In this document: positions 57,613 to 64,000 of the stretch, one piece after another
Layout: every line of letters begins with the position of its first letter
Position numbering within the stretch: position 1 is the first letter of the stretch
From: Photobacterium sp. TLY01
GTDB lineage: Bacteria > Pseudomonadota > Gammaproteobacteria > Enterobacterales > Vibrionaceae
Assembly (NCBI RefSeq): GCF_021432065.1
Contig: NZ_CP090364.1
Span: 1,192,601 to 1,256,600 of the forward strand
Reading direction: 5' to 3'
Length of the DNA: 64,000 bases
Notes under the pieces: generated by a model
Told to the model about the DNA's origin: nothing
Databases searched by the model: none
What the model saw: only the letters and a program-made list of their open reading frames with translations
Translations under genes and position numbers: made by a program

Positions 57613-58572
57613 GTGGAATTGCATGAAAAAATTACGTGGTACATTGAAAAAGAAGCAGAGAAATTAGCTCTTCGCCACCACGCATATCACAACGCATTAC
57701 ATGTTGAGAATGAGAGAAAGCGTCAACGGTCTTCATCACCTACAAACCTGAAAGTGGTAGCAAAACCACCGCACTGGTCACAAGATAAAAAGTTCGACCC
57801 TTTTTATGTAAAAAAGCACGCTAAGACAATAGCATATTCAATTGCCAAGAAAATCGAGTCTCATACCTATAAACCATTTGAACCATCGAAAAACAAGGTG
57901 GCTAAATCATCTGGAGGTTACAGAGAAGTAGCAATGTATCAGATTCCTGATGCAGCCATATCAACCTTATTTTATCATCGGTTGCTGTCTAAGAATAAGC
58001 ATCGCTTTAGTTCATTTTCATATGCCTATCGTGATGATCGAAATGTGCACTTTGCAATTCAGGATATTGCTGTAGAGTTATCTCAAAACTCTAGGTTGTT
58101 TGTCGCGGAATTCGACTTTTCAAAGTTTTTTGATGCGATTTCACATCAGTATTTGTTCGAACAATTCGAAAAAAATGGTTTCTTCATTAGCCAAGAAGAG
58201 AGAGCTGTAATTAAAGCGTTCTTAAACGGACGTGAAAGAGGTATCCCTCAAGGTACATCTATTTCACTTTTCTTAGCTAATCTGGCTTGCTGGAAACTTG
58301 ATAAACAGCTAGAAAAAGAGGGATTACAGTTCGCTAGATATGCCGACGACACTATCGTATGGTCACAGGACTATACGAAAATCACCAAAGCTTTAGACAT
58401 CATGAGTAATTTCTCTAAAGACGTCGGCGTTGCATTAAACGCTGAAAAGTCTGAGGGGATCAGTATTCTTTGCCCTAATGGAATGAAATCAGAGTTTCAT
58501 AAAAGCAAAGACAAAGTCGAGTTCTTAGGTTACTCGATATCTATTGATAAAGTTTCAATCAAAGGCTCGTAG
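57613..58572 (+). CDS. Defence-type (Unknown Group/DRT-like) reverse transcriptase, ended by an in-frame amber codon
   Basis: GTG start with AGGAG six bases upstream. RT motifs: GGYREVAMYQIPD (about 101), FSYAYRDD, motif A FDFSKFFD (167-174), IPQGTSIS (211-218), the catalytic YADD (243-246) and FLGY (304-307). The frame stops at TAG (codon 320) and then continues open for 180 codons (next entry). Retron hallmarks (NAxxH, VTG) are missing, as are intron maturase or HNH domains and DGR-type neighbours. The IPQGTSIS motif lacks the SP of group II-type RTs, as in defence UG RTs. The class cannot be fixed by eye. Confidence 0.8.
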   Translation: MELHEKITWYIEKEAEKLALRHHAYHNALHVENERKRQRSSSPTNLKVVAKPPHWSQDKKFDPFYVKKHAKTIAYSIAKKIESHTYKPFEPSKNKVAKSSGGYREVAMYQIPDAAISTLFYHRLLSKNKHRFSSFSYAYRDDRNVHFAIQDIAVELSQNSRLFVAEFDFSKFFDAISHQYLFEQFEKNGFFISQEERAVIKAFLNGRERGIPQGTSISLFLANLACWKLDKQLEKEGLQFARYADDTIVWSQDYTKITKALDIMSNFSKDVGVALNAEKSEGISILCPNGMKSEFHKSKDKVEFLGYSISIDKVSIKGS

Positions 58573-59115
58573 GTCGAAAAAATTAAACGAGAAATATCTT
58601 ACATTTTGTATAAGCACTTGATTCAGCCTCTAAAGTCTTCACCGCTAAAAGCCCTAAAAATACCAGCAAACAATCAGGATGAAGCACTACTGAGTGCCAT
58701 TTGTGAAATACGTCGATATATGTACGGTAATCTATCTGAAGATATGTTGTCAGCATATCTTAGTGGACGCAGTAATCGAATATTTTTTAAAGGAATAATG
58801 AGTTTTTATCCTTTGATTAACGATGAGGCTCAAATGAAGTCTTTGGATGGCTGGTTGGTCAATGCCATTTTTAAAGCTGTGCGACACCGTGCGATTCTTC
58901 TTGCATTTCATCGTCAGCCTCGAAATCATATTTTCCCTTTTAACGTATCAAGGAGAGAACTCTTAAAAGGTTGTAATCGAACTCGCATCAAGAGAATGAA
59001 GCTTCTTAAATACCCAAGCTTTTTAACTATATATAAAGCTATGCAGAAAGGTCTGGTAGAAGTTGGTATTGCGGGAGTAACTGATTCCAAAGCTAATACC
59101 TACAACTACATATAG
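58573..59115 (+). pseudogene. C-terminal part of the RT beyond the amber codon
   Basis: In frame with 57613, starting VEKIKREISYILYKHLIQPL directly after TAG 58570-58572 and ending TYNYI before TAG 59113. It looks like the thumb and C-terminal extension of the same protein (500 residues in total if the amber is read). There is no ribosome site or good start for a separate protein. The segment FYPLINDEAQMKSLDGWL is typical of extensions in defence RTs, as far as I can recall. The alternatives are a true nonsense mutation, a sequencing error or suppression. Confidence 0.75.
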
Positions 59116-59130
59116 TAAAGGCACTTAAAA

Positions 59131-59208
59131 AGCGTTTAAGGCTTCAAGATACTTTTACTAATCTCAGTTCGGCGAGCTAGAACAGAAACTCTAGCTCATT
59201 TCTGTCCA
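59131..59208 (+). repeat. Direct repeat copy B flanking the RT module
   Basis: Fifteen bases after the RT stop. It begins AGCGTTTAAGGCTTCAAGAT, continues ACTTTT, has the hairpin GAGCTAGA (59174-59181) with TCTAGCTC (59190-59197), and ends ATTTCTGTCCA. It is 78 bases long against 77 in copy A. Confidence 0.75.
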
Positions 59209-59925
59209 GAGCCTTGTTAGAAGTCTATTTTGGGCGGGATAAGTCTTACAAAGGTAAGACAGGAAAATCTAATGAAATCTGGCTCTGGCTTTGTCACCTG
59301 TTTGACCTGAAACTATGGGGACAAAAAAGGGGCAATTAAAAACGGGTGTGAACAATCAAGGAAGGCAAGAAAAACTGTTTTATATTAGTGTCTTATGTTG
59401 ATATCGTTGGTTTACGCAACTTCAGGGGATATTACTAATCCATTCGGCCCAATTATCTAAGATACCCACTATCCCCGCACATTCATTTGTTTACTATTAC
59501 TTGTTTTATGCAGGTGCATTCAACGAAGTTAAAATCTGTAATTAGCCCGTAACCGCACAAATGTTTCTGGCTGTTCATGCTGTCAGAAAAATCAGGCACG
59601 TTATTGTGTCCTGTTAGTTTCCATCTGGTGTACACATATACACCTCAATGAACAGGTTATAAATTAATAAAAAATAAAATAATTAGTTGCCTTTTAATTC
59701 ATATCATCAATGAATTAAAAATCATTTCCTTTATTTCTTGTCATTTTTTGGAATCAAAAGCTAATTATGACATTTACCCTGACAGTGTTGACATTCACTA
59801 TTGGTAATCTTTTTTTCTGAGGTAAAAAAATTAACACCGACATATTTTGCTCTGCTAATAATTGAGGTGGATAATTTTCAATCAACCTGTCTGAATTGGT
59901 GGACAATAAGGAAAAAGGAAAATCA
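59209..59925. other. AT-rich region between the RT module and the chitinases
   Basis: About 715 bases without a supported gene. A seven-base hairpin GTCTTAC-AAAG-GTAAGAC lies at 59243-59260. The last 250 bases are very AT-rich and should hold the chitinase promoter, with the Shine-Dalgarno AAGGAAAAAGGA at the end. No ChiS or CRP site was identified with confidence. Confidence 0.45.
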
Positions 59926-61866
59926 ATGCCAACCATTTTTAAAGCAAAACCCGCCGCTTTTGCTGTGTTAACAGCGCTCGGATTCATGACACAACCAGCC
60001 GTGGCTGACAGCAGTGAACTTGTCGCACAAGACGGTACTGTGCTGGTCGGTTACTGGCACAACTGGTGCGACGGAAGGGGTTATCAGGGTGGCAATGCGC
60101 CGTGTCTGCCCCTGTCTGACGTTGCCAGTGACTATAACGTGGTGAATGTGTCCTTCATGAAAGTGTATGACGTCAGCGAAGGCCGGATTCCCACCTTTAA
60201 GCTTGACCCGAATATTGGCCTGTCTGACGCCGAATTCATCAGCCAGATCAGTGCACTGAATGCGCAGGGCCGCTCGGTGTTGCTGGCATTGGGTGGCGCG
60301 GATGCACACATTGAATTAAAAGCCGGTGATGAAGTTGCTTTTGCCGATGAGATTATCCGCCTGGTTGATACCTACGGTTTTGATGGTGTGGATATCGATC
60401 TGGAGCAAGCCGCTGTCGATGCCAGCGATAACCAGACGGTGATTCCGGCAGCGCTGCGCATGGTTAAAGATCATTACCAGCAGGCGGGCCAGCATTTTGT
60501 CATCACTATGGCGCCCGAGTTTCCTTATCTGACTGCATCCGGCAAATACACGCCTTACCTGAAAGGGCTGGAAGGCTATTACGACTATATTAACCCGCAG
60601 TTCTACAACCAGGGGGGTGATGGCGTCTGGGTCGACGGTGTTGGCTGGCTGGCGCAGAGTAACGATGCGGTTAAAGAAGACTTCATTTTCTATATGGCGG
60701 ACTCACTGGCAAACGGAACACGCGGTTTCACGCAAATTCCGGCCGAAAAACTGGTCTTTGGTATTCCGTCTAATATTGATGCCGCTGCAACCGGGTTTAT
60801 TCAGAATCCGGCTGATCTTTACCGAGCATTTGACCGCATGAAAGCGCAGGGCCAGCCGTTAAAAGGTGTGATGACCTGGTCGGTTAACTGGGATGTGGGC
60901 ACCAATGCCTCAGGTCAGCAGTACAATGGCCAGTTTGCTAAAAATTACGGACCATTCGTACACAGTCAGACGGTGCCAGTGCCGGACGGCAAACCGGTAC
61001 TGAGCGGGGTGGAAGATATTCGCGTGCCGGTTGGCGGCCAGTTTGATGCCATGGCAGGTGTGTCGGCCACTGATGCGGAAGATGGTTCTCTGACGCAAGT
61101 CGTGGTGGTTCAGGGCACAGTAAATACAGCAATCACAGGGGCGTATTCACTGACTTACACAGTGACCGACAGCGATGGCAATCAAACCTCGGCTGCCCGC
61201 TTGGTAACGGTTTATAACAGTGCGCCCGTGCTGAGCGGTGTCAGCGATGTGATTGTCCTGCAGGGTGAAGTGTTTGATCCGCTGGCGGGCGTGTCGGCCT
61301 CTGACGAGGAAGACGGTGATTTAACGGCATCTGTCACTGTGTCGGGCCAGGTCGACGTCAATACGATTGGCAGCTATGTCCTGACTTACAGCGTGTCAGA
61401 TGCTGATGGACTGAGTGCTGAGGCAGAGCGAACCGTGACTGTCACCGACGACAGCCAGGTATGCAGCGATGCCTGGCAGGCAACGGCGGTTTACAACGCC
61501 GGGGATGTGGTCAGTTACGACGGCAAAACCTGGAAAGCCAAGTGGTGGACGCAGAACAATGTGCCCGGCGCAGAACAATGGGGACCGTGGGAAGAAACCG
61601 GCAGTTCCGGCTGTGCCGGCACTGTGGTCGTCCCGGTTGAGCCTGTTGATCCAGAAACACCAACAGATCCGACCGATCCTGTGGAGCCGGGTGCTTATTC
61701 CGCCTATCAGGCAGGTGAGAACTATGGCGCAGGCGATCGCGTGTCCAATCTCGGCAGTGACTATGAATGTAAACCTTACCCTTATTCAGCCTGGTGCGCC
61801 GGTGCTGCCTGGGCCTACGAGCCGGGTGTAGGGTCAGCCTGGCAAGATGCCTGGATCAAACTGTAA
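59926..61866 (+). CDS. Secreted GH18 chitinase with Ig-like and chitin-binding domains
   Basis: 646 residues from ATG 59926 (AAGGAAAAAGGA upstream; an earlier TTG is rejected). A Sec signal peptide is followed by a GH18 barrel with FDGVDIDLEQ, the DxxDxDxE motif (Asp153, Asp156, Asp158, catalytic Glu160). Two DUF5011-like Ig domains follow (PVLSGVEDI..., PVLSGVSDV...). Next is a CBM5/12 chitin-binding domain (CSDAWQATAVYNAGDVVSYDG; AKWWTQNN), then a Pro/Thr linker and a second small Cys/Trp-rich binding domain (ending in a Lys-Leu). It hydrolyses chitin outside the cell. The GH19 gene follows nine bases later. Confidence 0.95.
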   Translation: MPTIFKAKPAAFAVLTALGFMTQPAVADSSELVAQDGTVLVGYWHNWCDGRGYQGGNAPCLPLSDVASDYNVVNVSFMKVYDVSEGRIPTFKLDPNIGLSDAEFISQISALNAQGRSVLLALGGADAHIELKAGDEVAFADEIIRLVDTYGFDGVDIDLEQAAVDASDNQTVIPAALRMVKDHYQQAGQHFVITMAPEFPYLTASGKYTPYLKGLEGYYDYINPQFYNQGGDGVWVDGVGWLAQSNDAVKEDFIFYMADSLANGTRGFTQIPAEKLVFGIPSNIDAAATGFIQNPADLYRAFDRMKAQGQPLKGVMTWSVNWDVGTNASGQQYNGQFAKNYGPFVHSQTVPVPDGKPVLSGVEDIRVPVGGQFDAMAGVSATDAEDGSLTQVVVVQGTVNTAITGAYSLTYTVTDSDGNQTSAARLVTVYNSAPVLSGVSDVIVLQGEVFDPLAGVSASDEEDGDLTASVTVSGQVDVNTIGSYVLTYSVSDADGLSAEAERTVTVTDDSQVCSDAWQATAVYNAGDVVSYDGKTWKAKWWTQNNVPGAEQWGPWEETGSSGCAGTVVVPVEPVDPETPTDPTDPVEPGAYSAYQAGENYGAGDRVSNLGSDYECKPYPYSAWCAGAAWAYEPGVGSAWQDAWIKL

Positions 61867-61875
61867 GGATACGAG

Positions 61876-64000
61876 ATGAAAAAGCAAAAAGAACGTTACC
61901 TGACGAGCCTGGCTGGGCTCGTTATCGGCCTGAGCACGGCGGGTGCTCAGGCGTATACGCTGACTCAAAGTGAAGTCAACGCCGATGAGGCGGCCATTAT
62001 TGCGGCTCAGCCGGAGGGGCTGCAACTGGTCAGGGATGCGATTCGCACGCTGGATAATGCAACGGTTGAAGCCATTACGGTCGGCGCAGGCAGCAATCCG
62101 GATAATGTCAAGCGGGTAGAAAGGATAGTCAGTGAGTCCGACTGGCAGTTCCTGTTTCCTGAACGAAATGAAAAGTACACTTACCTGAACTTTTTGAAAG
62201 GGATAGGGAAATTCCCTGCCTTCTGCGGCAACTATTCTGATGGCCGCGATGCTGATGCGATCTGCCGCAAATCTCTGGCGACTATGTTCGCGCATTTTAC
62301 CCAGGAAACCGGCGGTCATAACAGTTACAGCGCGAATCCGGAGTGGCGTCAGGGGCTGCTTTATTTGCGCGAAGTAGGCTGGACGGAAGAGATGTCCGGC
62401 GGCTACGGCATCTGTGCGCCCGGGGTCTGGCAGGCGGATGCGTACCCGTGCGGCACCAACGCTGATGGTACATACAAAAGCTACTTTGGCCGTGGCGCGA
62501 AGCAACTGAGTTATAACTATAACTACGGTTCGTTCTCGCAGATGATCTATGGCGATGTCTCTGTGCTGCTGGAGCATCCGGATCGTGTTGCAGACACCTG
62601 GCTGAATCTGGCCAGTGCGGTGTTCTTCTATCTCTACCCCCAGCCGCCGAAACCCAGCATGCTGCATGTGATTGACGGCACCTGGCAGCCGAATGCAGCG
62701 GATTTGGCCAACGGTCTGGTGCCTGGCTTTGGTGTCACGACGCAGATCATTAATGGTGGCGTCGAGTGTGGCGGCAGTGCCGAGCACATTCAGTCACAGA
62801 ACCGGATTAACTATTACCGGGAATTTGCCAGTTACCTGAATGTGCCTGTCCCGGCAGACGAGGTGCTGGGGTGTGCCGCCATGAAGCAATTTGACGGCGA
62901 AGGGGCCGGTGCACTGGCGATTTACTGGGAGCAGGATTGGGGCTGGCGTCCGGATACCCCGGATAACCAAACCTACCGCTGTCAGCTGGTGAATTATCAG
63001 GGTCCTTATTCGGCATTTATCGCCGGGGATTACGCTAAGTGCGTCAGTGAAAAATTCGGCGTGGATATCCTTGATGACACGGGTCCGGTTGCCCCGGTTG
63101 CCCCGGTTGCCAATGCAGGTTCTGATGTGACTGTGGTCGGTGACAATTCGGCAGTGACGCTGGATGGCAGCCAGTCGAGCGATGCCAATGACGATATCGT
63201 CAGCTACAGCTGGGTACAAACCAGCGGTCCTGCACTGAGCATGTCAAATGCGAATCAGGCGCTGGCGACTGTGATGGTTCCTGAGGTCGCAGAAGAGACG
63301 CAATTTGAGTTCACCCTGACGGTCACAGACAGCACCGGCTTGTCTGCCTCGGACTTTGTGGTGATCACAGCGAAGGTGGTGTCCGACAATCAAGCCCCTG
63401 TGGTGACTCTGACTGCCTCTGATACAGCCACGGCAGAGCAAGAGGTCACAGTGTCGGCAGCTATCTCAGATGCCGATGACACTGATCTGACGCTCAGCTG
63501 GGCTGTGTCCAATGATCTGACACTGCAAATCAGCCCGGATCAGCGTTCAGCCACATTTACCGCGCCGGTCGTGACGGTTGAAACGCCTGTGACTGTGTCG
63601 GTTGTTGTGTCTGATCCTGCCGGGAACAGCGTGACGGCAACCAAGACAGTGACGGTTCAGCCAGCCGGGGAAATCTGTGCGCAAAGCTGGTCAGCCACGG
63701 CTGTGTATGTCGCTGGTGATACTGTGGTCTTTGCCGGTCAAACGTGGCAAGCACAGTGGTGGACCCAGGGCAATGAGCCGGGTGCTGAGCAGTGGGGACC
63801 ATGGACTGTGGTTGGCAATGCCAGCTGTACGGGTGAGACGACAGAACCTGTTGTGCCGGTTGACCCGTCTGAACCGACGGATCCTGAGGAAATCACAGAT
63901 CCGGCAGAGCCTGTGATCCCGGGGGATTACCCGGCGTACGAAGCAGGCACGGCCTATGCTGCCGGCGATAAAGTCAGTGCCGGAGGCGTGGATTATCAGT
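61876..64000 (+). CDS. Secreted GH19 chitinase (partial, 3' end beyond the right edge)
   Basis: The open frame runs to the edge (708 codons). A Sec signal peptide ends at GAQA. The GH19 catalytic domain spans about residues 60-390. The general acid is the Glu in [12 protein letters not shown], and a second catalytic Glu lies just after, near [18 protein letters not shown]-like domain ([14 protein letters not shown]) and an Ig-like domain ([11 protein letters not shown]) follow. The CBM5/12 ([36 protein letters not shown]) and the Pro-rich linker resemble those of the preceding GH18 enzyme. It works with GH18 on chitin and is probably in the same operon. Confidence 0.93.
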   Translation, partial: MKKQKERYLTSLAGLVIGLSTAGAQAYTLTQSEVNADEAAIIAAQPEGLQLVRDAIRTLDNATVEAITVGAGSNPDNVKRVERIVSESDWQFLFPERNEKYTYLNFLKGIGKFPAFCGNYSDGRDADAICRKSLATMFAHFTQETGGHNSYSANPEWRQGLLYLREVGWTEEMSGGYGICAPGVWQADAYPCGTNADGTYKSYFGRGAKQLSYNYNYGSFSQMIYGDVSVLLEHPDRVADTWLNLASAVFFYLYPQPPKPSMLHVIDGTWQPNAADLANGLVPGFGVTTQIINGGVECGGSAEHIQSQNRINYYREFASYLNVPVPADEVLGCAAMKQFDGEGAGALAIYWEQDWGWRPDTPDNQTYRCQLVNYQGPYSAFIAGDYAKCVSEKFGVDILDDTGPVAPVAPVANAGSDVTVVGDNSAVTLDGSQSSDANDDIVSYSWVQTSGPALSMSNANQALATVMVPEVAEETQFEFTLTVTDSTGLSASDFVVITAKVVSDNQAPVVTLTASDTATAEQEVTVSAAISDADDTDLTLSWAVSNDLTLQISPDQRSATFTAPVVTVETPVTVSVVVSDPAGNSVTATKTVTVQPAGEICAQSWSATAVYVAGDTVVFAGQTWQAQWWTQGNEPGAEQWGPWTVVGNASCTGETTEPVVPVDPSEPTDPEEITDPAEPVIPGDYPAYEAGTAYAAGDKVSAGGVDYQ

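Noticed and set aside
57433..58572. Retron interpretation of the ncRNA-RT pair
   Set aside because: The RT lacks the NAxxH and VTG motifs of retron RTs and no msr/msd-type flanking repeats with a branching G were identified.
57200..59210. Integron cassette interpretation of the repeats (attC sites)
   Set aside because: The RYYYAAC/GTTRRRY core pairs and the usual attC layout are not present, and no integrase is seen.

Overview
The window looks like a chromosome segment of a marine gammaproteobacterium of the Vibrionaceae, most likely Photobacterium or a close relative. This is an inference from gene content: a complete ectoine operon with its own aspartokinase (ectABC-ask), paired secreted GH18 and GH19 chitinases, EfpL, a DUF2947 protein, many c-di-GMP/chemotaxis-type genes and moderate GC. 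No rRNA or tRNA gene was seen, so the genus is not proven.

Layout. (1) 1-2,000: an AT-rich segment carrying the N-terminal 640 codons of an unusual fusion, a full class I lysyl-tRNA synthetase followed by the start of an aldehyde-dehydrogenase-like domain; it runs off the left edge. (2) 2,500-13,600: core-type genes mostly on the minus strand: a KefC-like K+/H+ antiporter, an NADPH:quinone-type reductase with a decayed TetR gene beside it, the folate-independent methionine synthase pair mesX-mesD, fdhD, mobA and katG. (3) 13,900-26,800: small basic and membrane proteins, cytochrome b561, aquaporin Z, a PrpA-like phosphatase, DUF2256/SDR/DUF2252 genes, an EamA exporter, zinc alcohol dehydrogenase, a VWA lipoprotein and EfpL. 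(4) 27,100-35,500: a polar amino acid ABC transporter, a chemoreceptor with an apparently cytoplasmic sensor, and a 5-oxoproline module (pxpABC plus a gamma-glutamylcyclotransferase). (5) 35,400-48,400: DUF3108, DUF2947, pirin, a FAN1-like nuclease, a NUDIX-PAP2 fusion, YdiJ, an LpxH-like phosphoesterase and a Cache-GGDEF diguanylate cyclase. (6) 48,700-52,600: the ectoine operon. (7) 55,000-59,200: a small AT-rich accessory/defence island between ygiQ and the chitinases: an IS3-family element that has beheaded an OLD-family (ATPase-TOPRIM) gene, then a defence-type reverse transcriptase preceded by what looks like a self-contained structured ncRNA with promoter and terminator. The RT module is bracketed by two 77-78 bp imperfect direct repeats. 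The RT has an in-frame amber codon. (8) 59,900-64,000: tandem chitinases, the second cut by the right edge.

Cooperating sets: ectABC-ask makes ectoine from aspartate semialdehyde and relieves feedback at aspartokinase. GGCT releases 5-oxoproline, which PxpABC opens to glutamate. GH18 and GH19 enzymes share chitin-binding tails and probably act together outside the cell. MesX-MesD provide methionine synthesis without folate. The two most unusual systems are the LysRS-ALDH fusion at the left edge and the ncRNA-RT cassette at 57.2-59.2 kb.
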